This document shows positions 10,901 to 19,300 of a stretch of DNA of 22,130 nucleotides, piece after piece. The stretch comes from Intoshia linei. Taxonomy: Eukaryota > Orthonectida > Rhopaluridae. The notes beneath the pieces are model-generated. The model saw only the letters and a list, made by a program, of their open reading frames with translations, was not told the origin of the DNA and did no database searches. Every line of letters starts with the position of its first letter. Position 1 is the stretch's first letter. Location of the stretch: positions 1-22,130 of the forward strand of contig LWCA01000609.1 of NCBI GenBank assembly GCA_001642005.1. Direction: 5' to 3'. The translations under genes and the position numbers were made by a program.

Positions 10901-13263
10901 AACATATTTTTTTATCCAATTTTGAAGATAATTTGATTAGATAAGATGATTTGGTAGGTAATTTAAGATAAAATTTTTCACTCGATTTTGAACATAATTT
11001 TAGGTCACAAATTTGGTAGGGTTTTAACCCTTTATTATCGCAAATTTTTAAACATTTTAATGATAATTTTTGAACGAAAATCTAAGGGAACATTTTTTCT
11101 CTCGATTTTTAAAGATTTTGAAGATGCCATTATTCCTTTAAAAATCCTACAAAAGTCTACAAATTATCTTCAAAGTAATAAAAAAAATGATCTCTTAAAA
11201 AATTTTACCTAATTTTGGTCCCAAAATTATCATGGAAATCTATAATTATGTCGTTCAAGTGAATGTTCGCCGAAAAGTTATTTATGATTATTATGAAAAT
11301 ATTAATTAAATTTAAAAATACAATTAATTTTAGAAAGTTGTTAATGTTAAAACATAAAATAATGTCAAATTTGGAAAATGTATCATTTTCGGAAAATTTT
11401 GATTTAAACAAGACGACCCATATTATTTGTGCTAGCGATAGTAGGACCATAAATTTTGTTTTTGGAGTAATTTATGGATTATGGATAGTTTCTGATCGCT
11501 GGATATTGGATTCAATCAAGCAATCAAAATTTTGCGATGAAAACCTGTATTCGTTTGATGACGTTTACCCAGTTTTGAAGGTTTGTTTTACAATTTTGTT
11601 TGTTTACAATTAATTAATTATTTTAAGATAATTTTTTATTTTGTCACTATTTATGTATTTGAAATTTTAGTGTTGTTTCTCGTTTTATGACTGGTAGATT
11701 ACGATGACGTGTAATTATAATCAGTCAAAATTGGTAACCCTATACAGTCTATTTAATTTTAAGGGAATTCAGTGGTTAATTTTATTTTTTTCATTTATAC
11801 CCGACTGTATCTGCTAAGAGATATAGTACCAAGTAATAATCACAATTAGAACCAGTTGCTTGATTTATGTTTTTTAAAATATATTATTTTATTTTAGAAA
11901 ACTCGGAATGACAAAAATTATTTAAATAATTTATTCTCAAATGTAGGAAGCATGTATTTATTTATTGATTCCAAGCATGTAAAAGATAGTTTTAATTTAA
12001 TTTTAAAAAAATGTGGTGGAAAGGTAATGTATTTTTTCATACAAAATCGCAAATATTTTTATTTTTCTTATGGTTAGTTTTTTTCGAAACTATTTATTTT
12101 TTTATACGAGTTTTTAAAATTTTTAGCCAACTTTTTTTATTTTGTGATAGAGTTGGATTAAGGGAAATCATATTGTAAAAATTAGAAAAAATTTGATGAT
12201 GGTTACTGAAATATATTAATGTTAATAATTTTAAAACGCATCCCAAAATGTTATGTTTTTGTTAAATTTTTACCCTGAAGCACTCAAATTCGGGAAACTA
12301 AACTGAGATATAAACATCACCTGCGAACAACTGCATTAGAGATTGGGTTTTTTAAGTAGTAAGCCGGTTAATTTTTTAAATATTGGGTAATACAGACATT
12401 CAATTTTATATAAATAAAGTATCAAAGTATAGTATTAAATTTTTCTCAACATTAGGTCTACCCACCCTCATTTTTCTTGGTTGGTTCTGGTAATTGATAA
12501 AAATATTAGTATATTTTCAATATTTATTTTTAAAAATTTAGATTTCTAATAATCGAGTTCGAGCGGATATATGTATTGGCAAATATTGTCAAAAGTCAAA
12601 ATTTTCTGTTATTACCAAATGGATTGTAGGTAATCATTTTTTAATACTACGTAAAGTTTGTTATAAACTTTAAGAAATTTTAGATTTGGTCGTTATTGTA
12701 GTGAGAACTTACCGTTAAAATTCTCAAGTTTTGATATAATTATTCTTTTAAGCTAATTCAAATTTTTATCTTTAAATTATTTATAACGGTTGATTACTTG
12801 TCTAGCACAGTGGACTTTAAACTTTTTTGTTTAACGCACCCAAAATTTTTTATTACCGTATTGAATAGGGCCTATTCAACCCCGATTTTAACAAATTCAA
12901 ACATTTATAGAAAAAATCAGTCATGAATCAACTTGTAATCATATCATCGTTTTGTTCCCATAACCCCTATTTGTTTGTAAATGTTGATATTTTTTTATTC
13001 GTTGGTGTAATATAACCTTTTAAATTTCATTAAAAATAAGTTGTATAAAATGTCGAATGCATCCTTAGGGTGCACATATTCTAATTTAAGAATTATTAGT
13101 GGTACTCAATGGTGTAGCAATAATTATTATATTACATAACTAGTTTTGTTTGTTCGAAAATTATTACGTTATTTTAAATTTAGATTGTATCATGTATGCA
13201 AAAGTATTATCCATGGATCAATATAAAAGTTCCCCTATTAGAGCTGCCAGTCCAGTTTATTGA
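3120..13263 (+). CDS. MCPH1: microcephalin (three-BRCT protein), 14-exon model
   Basis: Microcephalin acts in the nucleus: it restrains condensin II and binds phosphorylated histone H2AX at DNA breaks. Proposed exons: 3120-3177, 3229-3361, 4460-4506, 4767-4800, 4842-4932, 5652-5808, 5852-5886, 6049-6133, 8155-8232, 8856-10407, 11334-11580, 11898-12023, 12542-12629, 13184-13263. Phases agree throughout and the total is 2811 nt, 936 residues (human about 835). BRCT1 (residues about 17-110) starts AILKGINCYLDI and holds KLGGKVSYRYNKNVTHVI and VKWIDAC, aligning with human ILKDVVAYVEV, MGAKVSKTFNKQVTHVI and LWVEKC. BRCT2 begins at the end of exon 10 (VIFTSFHKP, keeping the TS of the phosphate pocket) and runs through exon 11 with TTHIICA and WIVSDRWILDSI. 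BRCT3 spans exons 12-14, with GSMYLFID, CGGK, ADICIGKY and TKWIVDC. Start: the first ATG, 19 codons before BRCT1, as in other family members. Exons 1-5 and 10-14 are firm. Exons 6-8 are the weakest because other splice choices exist there. Confidence 0.92.
3544..3893 (+). repeat. intronic tandem-repeat element, copy A
   Basis: The copy begins GAGAATATTCTTAAAC and ends TTATATCATCYACTACAG. Between these lie roughly ten degenerate copies of a ~30-bp unit close to GGGAAAAATTCCAGTTTTA followed by CCAACCCTTTA. Copy D at 7413-7612 has the same two ends but fewer units, so this is a dispersed family with defined termini rather than a simple local satellite. It lies in MCPH1 intron 2 and faces copy B in the opposite orientation. 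Confidence 0.85.
4038..4300 (-). repeat. intronic tandem-repeat element, copy B (inverted relative to A)
   Basis: Read on the - strand, this stretch shows the same ~30-bp units (for example TTTTACCAACCCTAAAAGG) and the same lead-in as copy A, AATTATTTTTACTAAAAATC. The GAGAATATTC end is lost or diverged. With copy A it makes an inverted pair separated by about 145 bp inside MCPH1 intron 2. Confidence 0.8.
4933..5651. other. MCPH1 intron 5, nothing recognised
   Basis: This 719-bp intron has no family-like protein signal. It contains a perfect 9-bp hairpin at 5220-5244 (ACTGATGTA, 7-nt loop, TACATCAGT) and a less AT-rich patch at 5030-5090 that I could not identify. Confidence 0.5.
5652..6133 (+). 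CDS. MCPH1: MCPH1 exons 6-8: linker after BRCT1 (uncertain splicing)
   Basis: Exon 6 (5652-5808) follows the acceptor at 5650-5651 in phase 0 and encodes an acidic, basic-rich linker (KFKHDEITDEIETYDTFPIG). Exon 7 (5852-5886) follows a 43-bp intron with CTAAC as a possible branch point, and encodes TPTVEEKLQIY. Exon 8 (6049-6133) encodes a stretch with SYTPDYIVNVAKRLN and ends at a strong GTATGT donor; it resembles the IYTPTIEI...EKRLQEM segment of human MCPH1. One alternative ends exon 6 at 5750 and joins exon 8 directly. Another ends exon 7 at 5923 and joins exon 9. Both also keep the frame. Confidence 0.6.
6159..6235 (+). repeat. intronic tandem-repeat element, stub C
   Basis: The stub shares the start GAGAATATTCTTAAA and the next ~35 bp (ATTTTTACTAAAAATC) with copies A and B, then about one degenerate unit, and ends without the common 3' end. 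It starts 25 bp after the exon 8 donor of MCPH1. Confidence 0.7.
7413..7612 (+). repeat. intronic tandem-repeat element, copy D
   Basis: This 200-bp copy keeps both ends of the family (GAGAATATTCTTAAAC and TTATATCATCYACTACAG) with about five internal ~30-bp units. Comparison with copy A (350 bp) sets the element boundaries and shows that length differs by unit number. Confidence 0.85.
8155..8232 (+). CDS. MCPH1: MCPH1 exon 9
   Basis: The exon is bounded by a TATATTTCAG acceptor and a GTAAAT donor and encodes a polar stretch (DISMQSCDEFINTKSPTF). It needs one base from the exon before and leaves one base, which completes GAA at the start of exon 10. The linker is not conserved enough to identify on its own, so the call rests on splice sites, phase and composition. 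Confidence 0.65.
8233..8855. other. MCPH1 intron 9
   Basis: This intron contains one coding-like stretch (8478-8563) whose phases do not fit the flanking exons, and otherwise AT-rich sequence with a short TA microsatellite near 8270-8285. No element ends were recognised. Confidence 0.5.
8856..10407 (+). CDS. MCPH1: MCPH1 exon 10: long central exon with repeated basic motif
   Basis: The exon starts after TTTAG at 8851-8855 (frame checked: G+AA gives Glu) and ends at the GTAAAT donor at 10408. The next exon supplies the A that completes proline, CC+A. It encodes about 517 residues rich in Asn, Lys, Asp and Ser, as expected for the disordered middle of microcephalin. Near its start is KRRKLFMPPRSLF. 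Four degenerate copies of a basic motif follow at about 9221, 9578, 9785 and 10031, best seen as QPRRSCNMTRKNYAFK. Acidic DDTIDVDNKMS-like segments lie before the last two. The end (VIFTSFHKP) is the first strand of BRCT2. The reading frame upstream of 8856 is intron read-through. Confidence 0.88.
10449..10507. repeat. diverged partial copy of the 154-bp element
   Basis: The stretch from CAGAACCATTGCGAGGGG through GGGGTCATATGGACC aligns with the left part of the element at 10598. No right end is seen. It lies 42 bp after the exon 10 donor. Confidence 0.4.
10598..10751. mobile_element. short hAT-like MITE candidate, 154 bp
   Basis: The ends CAGGGCCGTGGA and TCCACGGTCCTG are inverted repeats matching at 11 of 12 positions, starting with CAG as in hAT elements. 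The 8 bp on either side (GTTTTAAA and ATCTTAGA) match at only 5 of 8, so the target-site duplication is weak or decayed. The interior contains AGGGGCCATATGG and does not code. Confidence 0.5.
11334..13263 (+). CDS. MCPH1: MCPH1 exons 11-14: C-terminal BRCT2-BRCT3 pair
   Basis: Exon 11 (11334-11580) carries most of BRCT2. Exons 12 (11898-12023), 13 (12542-12629) and 14 (13184-13263) carry BRCT3 and a short tail ending SPVY. In human MCPH1 this pair binds the phosphorylated C-terminus of H2AX. The fold landmarks are present: the TTHIIC strand, the buried tryptophans in GLWIVSDRWILDSI, the CGGK turn and TKWIVDC. Junctions are CC+A (Pro), phase 0, phase 0 and G+AT (Asp). The stop TGA is at 13261-13263. 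Confidence 0.93.
12024..12541. other. MCPH1 intron 12, nothing recognised
   Basis: This is a 518-bp AT-rich intron with a normal GTAATG donor and AATTTAG acceptor. I see no repeat family, RNA or coding remnant in it. Confidence 0.5.
12630..13183. other. MCPH1 intron 13, nothing recognised
   Basis: This is a 554-bp intron between the last two coding exons, AT-rich, with no recognised element ends or coding remnants. Confidence 0.5.
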
Positions 13264-13960
13264 ATATAGTTAATTATTGTACCATTACCATTAAATTATT
13301 TACATGTACAAAATTTTTAAATTTTAAATGTGTTAGATTTCAGGAATTATTTTATAGTGTTTTGAATTAAAAATATTTAAAGAAATTGTACCACTAACTC
13401 AGTGGTTCCCATTCAAAAAGTGTAGTAACCAGAAGATTTTTCCAATAAGGGATGGTAAAATCGTGTTTTTTAAAAAAATATTAGAAAAATGGGATTTTTT
13501 ATTTTCGGTTTTGGATTCAGAAATTGTTGCTGGTAAGATTTGGAAAATCATGTTTTTCAAAACAATATTGAAAAAGGGGGATTTTTTTTAAGGGATGGTA
13601 AAATCGTTTTTTAATAAAATACTATATAAAAAAATTGGATTTTCCCATTAAAAATTGAAAAATGAATTTTTTATTAAATTATTTTAATGGTGCATAAAGG
13701 GGCATTTTTGAAATAATAATGTAGCTGACGTCTAAGATTTTGGATAAATTCCCAGTATCTGACAACTCCTATAGTAAATATTAAAAATTCTATAAAAATA
13801 AATAAAACTTAATAAAATTTTTTATATATTTTATTTAAATTAAATTAAATTTGGACCCCAATCGGGAACCACTGCACTAACTAAATAAAAATTAAATTAT
13901 CGCGTCTTCCAACATTTTCAATTTCAACACAATTTTATTGTTACCTATGCATAGATTGCA
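13264..13960. other. spacer between MCPH1 and mRpL51, mostly a hAT MITE
   Basis: The MCPH1 3' UTR has ATTAAA at 13290-13295 as a likely poly(A) signal. Most of the rest is the 475-bp element at 13400-13874. Only 78 bp separate its right target-site copy from the mRpL51 start codon, so the mRpL51 promoter must be in or very near the element. Confidence 0.6.
13400..13874. mobile_element. non-autonomous hAT element (MITE), 475 bp, intact ends
   Basis: The terminal inverted repeats are CAGTGGTTCCC (13400-13410) and GGGAACCACTG (13864-13874), a perfect 11-bp match. They are flanked by the perfect 8-bp direct repeat CACTAACT at 13392-13399 and 13875-13882. An 8-bp duplication with CAG..CTG ends is the hAT signature. 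The interior is non-coding and has repeated GGGATGGTAAAATCG-type motifs. A truncated relative is at 17417. Confidence 0.93.
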
Positions 13961-16234
13961 ATGAAAATTTTTTCGATGAATATTTTAAAAGGAATTAACA
14001 TTGTTCAATTTAATTCAAAAAATATTCATAAAGCAACAAAATACGCTCTTAATTTAACAGAAGAACAACCATATCGAAAACGATTACCATATAGACATGG
14101 ACTGAATTATAAATATCATAAGGGAGGTAATTTAATTGTGATTCAGGATACAGTACACTGCGTGTTTTTATTTATTAACAGATATTCCATCTCAAATGGT
14201 GATGAAACATAAACATTAAATTGAGTGTGCCACGTATCGAGTGTCTATACCAGTGTTTCCCAACCGTGGGTCCAGCACCCACTGGTAGGCATGACGAAAT
14301 TTTTGGTGGGGCTTGGGAAATATTACAAATTTATAGGATTATGAAAACTTTAGATTAATTTATTGTTAATTTTATACAATATTCTCAGGTTTATAAGTGG
14401 CTATGTGATACTTGAACCTATTAATTGTATTATTAGAATGACAAAAACAAATATATCTTTAATGATCGTGGGCTATTCAATTCAAAGTTAACTAAATTGA
14501 TGAGTATATGCAAAATTCGAAATTTGTAAAATTATTTGACTTTAACTACTTTTTCTAGGATTGCTTTGTTGCTATTTCCATCCTCTTATTTAGCAGAATG
14601 CGGGTTTAGACTTACTGACACAAAAAATAGACTACAAATTTCAAAAAGGGGAGATCTACGATTAAAGCTTACAACATTAGTACCTAATATTAATAAACTC
14701 TGTCAGAATCGTCAGGCTGGGAAACATTGGTCTATACCTATACTATATATCGGGTATCTACTAGACGCTGTCTACTGTATGTAGAAATATAATTTTGGAA
14801 GAACAAAAACTAAACACAATTTCCTAAAATCGTGTCTGTTTTGTCACGATGATTTAAGTGGTTTTAAAACTTGACTCTTTCTTAGGTAAACTGCCTAGAC
14901 CTACGGGTAGACTTGAAAATATCCCTGTAAGCGGTTTACCAGATTATGAATTGAAATTTAAAGATTCTTGGACCACTGAGAAGGCGAGTTTTGGAGAATG
15001 TGACTATATTGGTAATTTCAAAATAACCAAAAATGTATTTTAAATTGTAAAAATAGACATTCTTGGAGACGGCTTAGTGCAACCTACTGATTTGATTGAT
15101 GGACCTGAATATCTAATCGGATTTAAGGTTTCATGATATTAAAGTCATCGAAACCATAAAAATGTGTGGTTTCGGTAAATAAAATAAAAACTACTATAAC
15201 ATCATTGGGTCCTTTAGAATAAACTATATTGACTGCTATGTACTACGTACAAACAGCACCTAGCTCTGCCGAGGGCACATTTTTATTATACCAAAATAAA
15301 TTCACGTTGAAAATTTAACTTAAAAATCCTACTACAGTCAAAATCTCATTTAACGAATGTTTTGTTTAACGGATTCGAAATTTTATTTTCTGTATAAATG
15401 CCTAAATATCTGGTATTTAACGAATTTCTGATTAACGAACACGTAAATTCAATATTACTTTTATTTTTTTATGGTTTTAAATATTAGATCGATTCTTTTA
15501 TAAAGTCATGGAATCTTTTTATATAATAAAAATAATTTGTTAATTATTAATTATTTGTTCATATTGAATATAATTTTGATAAATTTAAGACGTGTTTGCA
15601 TTATTTGCTGCACACTGTGCACTAGCACATTTCTAATACAGTTACATTTCTAATATTTGCGTTAAATAGATTTTGACTGTATTCACTATTATCAATCCTT
15701 TAAAGTGAATCATTCCATCTTAATTTTTTTAACATTTGCGTAAAAAATTTTAAAAACAATTGTTATCTCATTTTTAATAAAAAAGGACAATGGGGCTTTT
15801 TGACATTAGTAAGATGTGTTTGGGAGGTTGAAATTTATTTTTCTAACATCCCCGGAAAAAACTAATAAAAATATGGACTTTATAAAATTCTAAGACTGGT
15901 AGTTATTGAAATAAACGGGAACACACAGACACACAAACGAATATTGCGTAGCATATTATATAAGTAAGGATATTAACATGTAAAATTACATTTTAAGTAC
16001 TTTTTAAAATTATAGGGAAATAAATTACAAAAACTGATTCGACGAATTCAATATGAAGGCACATATTTGCGAGAATATAAACCGACATTATATCACAGTA
16101 TAAACAAACAAATTTGGTATCTTTACAAACATTACAACATTCCGCGAAATAGACGACAGCGTGATTCTAATGAAAAACAAACGGGTATATCTCGAGTTGA
16201 AAATATCGACGGATTCACATGTGCATTTGAATGA
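13961..16234 (+). CDS. mRpL51: mitochondrial ribosomal protein L51, four exons
   Basis: This protein is a component of the large subunit of the mitochondrial ribosome. Exons: 13961-14126, 14886-15011, 15057-15127, 16016-16234; junctions G+GT (Gly), G+AC (Asp), then phase 0. The product is 193 residues (human MRPL51 about 128, fly about 175). Landmarks: WTTEKASFGECDYIDILGDG (human WNEKRAMFGVYDNIGILG), LIDGPEYLIGFKGNKLQKLI (human [20 protein letters not shown]) and INKQIWYLYKHYN (human LNKRIRYLYKHFN). The first ~30 residues have many Lys and no acidic residues, as expected for a mitochondrial presequence. The 13961 ATG is the only suitable start in frame. Intron 1 carries a hAT deletion derivative and intron 3 a pogo-like MITE; intron 2 is 45 bp. 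The third donor (AAG|GTTTCA) is unusual. Confidence 0.95.
14251..14729 (+). mobile_element. internally deleted hAT transposon in mRpL51 intron 1, 479 bp
   Basis: The left end CAGTGTTTCCCAACC and the right end (reverse complement CAATGTTTCCCAGCC) match at 13 of 15 bases. The insertion is flanked by the perfect 8-bp duplication GTCTATAC at 14243-14250 and 14730-14737. The left half is non-coding. The right half ends in the last ~60 codons of a transposase, so this is a deletion derivative of an autonomous element and not a fully non-coding MITE. Its TIRs differ from those of the 13400 element, so it is another subfamily. Confidence 0.93.
14560..14729 (+). pseudogene. hAT transposase C-terminal fragment
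   Basis: In one frame the sequence reads LLLFPSSYLAECGF, then RLQISKRGDLRLKLTTLVPN, then INKLC. This matches the end of the hAT C-terminal dimerisation region in ZBED5/SCAND3-like transposases (FPSSYLCEkGF, KRnRL, DLRLKLT, PNIkkLC). The BED finger and RNase H-like catalytic core are absent. It begins abruptly and runs out at the right TIR, so it cannot make a functional transposase. Confidence 0.88.
15128..16015. other. mRpL51 intron 3
   Basis: This 888-bp intron has an atypical GTTTCA donor and a TTATAG acceptor. It contains the pogo/Tigger-like MITE at 15335-15679. The rest is unrecognised; TCTAACATCCCC and an ACACACAGACACACAAACG stretch near 15842 and 15920 were seen but not assigned. Confidence 0.6.
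15335..15679. mobile_element. pogo/Tigger-like MITE, 345 bp, flanked by TA
   Basis: The left end reads CAGTCAAAATCTCATTTAAC and the right end, reverse-complemented, CAGTCAAAATCTATTTAACG, so they agree except for one inserted base. Each end is flanked by TA (15333-15334 and 15680-15681), the target site of Tc1/mariner elements. CAGT starts with TTAACGA-type repeats inside are typical of the pogo/Tigger branch. No transposase remains. Confidence 0.82.
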
Positions 16235-16249
16235 AATTGTAAATTTATC

Positions 16250-16255
16250 ATTAAA
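16250..16255 (+). terminator. possible poly(A) signal ATTAAA for mRpL51
   Basis: ATTAAA starts 16 bp after the mRpL51 stop. Nothing better is found before the Scamp stop codon on the other strand, so the transcript probably ends within, or overlaps, the Scamp 3' end. Confidence 0.4.
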
Positions 16256-16295
16256 TTTTTTATTAATTTAATTGAATTTTATTTGTAAATTGGTT

Positions 16296-16301
16296 TTTAT
16301 T
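16296..16301 (-). terminator. possible poly(A) signal AATAAA overlapping the Scamp stop codon
   Basis: On the - strand the stop TAA is followed directly by TAAAAA, giving TAATAAA, so the hexamer AATAAA shares two bases with the stop. If used, it gives a 3' UTR of about 15-30 nt, which would avoid overlap with mRpL51. A signal further along cannot be ruled out. Confidence 0.35.
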
Positions 16302-19300
16302 AATTTCGGCCATTAAATTGACTATTGACGCCACTCACAGCTGCATTTGTTGCAGCTTGGCGTGCTGCTGGATTAGACATGACATTTGTGAAAAATTCAC
16401 CCTGAGCTTTTTGGAAACTGGCTTCAGAGTGTCGATAAAAGAAGTGAACCTAAATATATTAAAAGTAATCAATTGGTAAATTAAGAGCCGAACCTACCAA
16501 GCTTGAGGCCAACAATGAAAAAAATTTTGCGAATCATGCGTAGTGTCATATCTCTAGGCACCAGTCCAAGGGTCTTTCATATTTTAAATTTAGCTGACAA
16601 AATAGTTGATATTCAAGAATATAACTTTAAATTCTCACCTTGGAATTATTAGGCCCCTTTTCCAGAAAATTGCGTCTAGCTACGAAGAGAGTTTGGGTAC
16701 GGTCCAGTCGGCTCAGGGTATATAATTATAAGCCTTATTAACATGTAAATTTAATAACCTCCAATAAACATTATGTCAACTGTCAACTAAAAATTTTTTC
16801 CATCATTTATTTTTTATATAAAATTTCCTTCGAAAAATGACAAACCGTTCGAAAGAATTATTTCAGCCGATTCATCAAAACAAGAATAAAATATATACCT
16901 TCATTAAAATATAAACATTAGCAATGTTTAATATACCAAATAATACACCAGAAATGATCATCATAGTGCCGCTAAACTTGAGGGAACCAAGTTTACGAGA
17001 AGCCAGCGTAACTCCATAGATAACTCCACTAAAATAGCACGAGATTATTTATAGAAAAATATATTATACCTATAACCACTGCCTTCAACTCCAAACATAA
17101 TAACCACTAAAACAATAAAAAAACAAGCCGCAATAATAAAGAAACTGAAAAACATTAATGAACTGTCTTTTCTAAATTTAAAATTAATTTTTGTATTAGA
17201 TTATCGTTTCCAATGTTTCATTTCAATCATTCAGTATTATAAACTGGGACCAGTGGGGCTACAGTCATGAGGGGTAAATTTTAATTTTAATTTCAAATTA
17301 TTGAAATGTTGGGTGACAATTTCGTAAGTACATTCAAAAATTTTATACTACTAATCACTCTTAACGACCATCTCTAACAGCCAAAACAATTTGCGATGCA
17401 TACTAATACTTTAATCCAGTGGTTCCCGATTGGGGTCCAAAAATATATGCCTGTGATTGTGAGATTCAAATAAAAAATAGACTAATTTTTATAAAATAAT
17501 TTTTAATATTTATTACTGTTGGCAAATGTTGGAAATTTATCCTAAAGCCCAGACGACCGCTACATTATTAGTTAAAAATCCCTTTTTGTTATACCATTTA
17601 AAATTTAAATTTTTCAAATACAAATTTAATAAAGAATACAATTTCAAACCCTCATGGAAAATCGAATTTTACCGTTTTTTTTGGTCTTTTTATATCGATT
17701 TTTATTATTCTTTTCTAAATCACTTTAATATAACCACAAAATAAAAAATCCAATTTTATCAACAATTAATGGAATACTCCACTTTTTCTAATATTTTTTT
17801 GAAAAACATCATTATATCATATTGTATGATAAATAACTTCTTCATCCAAAAATAAAAAATACAATTTTACCAACCCTTAATGGAATGAAATCTGGAAACA
17901 CCCGTCGATAAAGCAATCTAGACTTTGTACAAGAGTACAAAATAAAGATATTAAAATAATAATAATTTACCTGAAAGCTCGATAAAGGGTTCTAAACCAA
18001 AAGATGTATGTCAGAGGTATAAACAATAAAAACCACAATATTGATAAACCGAAACCTAGTAATAATGTGATAGATTAAAATGGAAATATTGATTATACAG
18101 TTAAACATATAATAACATGTTAATTCCAATTTTCAATCACAACAAATCATCATACAGGTCACTCCAAATTTTCTAACGTAAACTATATCATATGTACATA
18201 TTTTGGGAGATCATGATTATGTGTCACTTCACTAGATTTGTGATAATCAACAATCTCGAAGCTACAGGTTTAAATCCAGAGATCTCGGATATTTACTCCT
18301 GTGAACGTAAAAAAATTTCTATCAAAAATATTTTATATATAAAGATGCAAAACACTATAATTTCTGAAATAATAAATTTTAAAGTAAAATTAAAACTATC
18401 TTGTCTACTCACTTTCGATTAGCAATTCATGATGAAAATAATTCAAAAAATTTTTCAATTAAATTATTTAGTTAATTAAACAATTAATATTCGCCTTAGT
18501 TTTATCATGTGCACTGTGCTTCAAGTACGTAAAATACAATTAAACATTCAACCTACTAGTCGCCCAATATCGACAACTGGAGTAAAATTTAGAAATCAAA
18601 AAATTGAAACTAAAATATACCAGATCCAGCATTATTGGTGCTAATACCGGCATCACTCCCAAGTGAAGCTCCAAAAGATATAACATTCCAAAGTATCGAT
18701 GTGGTTAATAATATAGAATAAGCTACAACATAAATATAATTAGATTTAACATATTATAAATAATAATAAATCATAATTAGATTAATCAAAATTACCCATC
18801 CAAACTCTGAACGCTAACAAAACAATAAATTGATAAGCAACGGGTATATCTATGCTAATATTTTGATAAAAAATGGGTCTAATGACACCACACGTAGGAA
18901 TAGGAGGAAAATTTGGTACTCTATCTAAATAATTAAAATTAACATGTATATGAGGTTCCCAGGTTGGTTCCAAATTGCATTTGTCCATATACTTTTAGTT
19001 TAATATAAATGATATAACAAATAACTTTGTCAATAAAAAAATTTTTTGATGTATTGCTTGCTCCGCAAAGTAACATTTAAAAGGTGCACCATCGCTCACT
19101 GAAATTAAATGGCATTTCGGGGATATACTCAGAAACTACTGTACTATACTCACCAGTGTGTGTTTTAATCCAACATGAAAAGCCTTTCATTTTTACAATG
19201 TTTAGTAATAATGGTCATATTACCATATGATTACAGGACAGAACCATTAAGACGTAAATGTAATTAACCTTTATCTGTTTGGCTTAATTCTGTAGTAGCT

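Larger units (their letters stand above)
10408..11333. other. MCPH1 intron 10
   Basis: This 926-bp intron contains a 154-bp hAT-like candidate element (10598-10751), a diverged partial copy of it from about 10449, and several ~30-60-bp near-repeats of TTTTGAAGATAATTT type between 10860 and 11120. No exon fits here. Confidence 0.5.

Noticed and set aside
10988-11450. Short frames on both strands around the start of MCPH1 exon 11
   Set aside because: The 74-codon + frame is intronic, and the 81-codon - frame is the shadow of the BRCT2 exon.
14858-15043. Stand-alone 61-residue protein
   Set aside because: Its middle is mRpL51 exon 2. The ends are intron read-through on both sides.
17526-17744. 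72-codon + strand frame
   Set aside because: It lies within a degraded hAT MITE and has Phe/Lys-rich random composition with no family match.
18782-18988. Separate 68-residue - strand protein starting at ATG 18988
   Set aside because: Residues from DRVPNFPPIP on are SCAMP exon 4. The part before it is intron read-through ending in ATTATTTAG.
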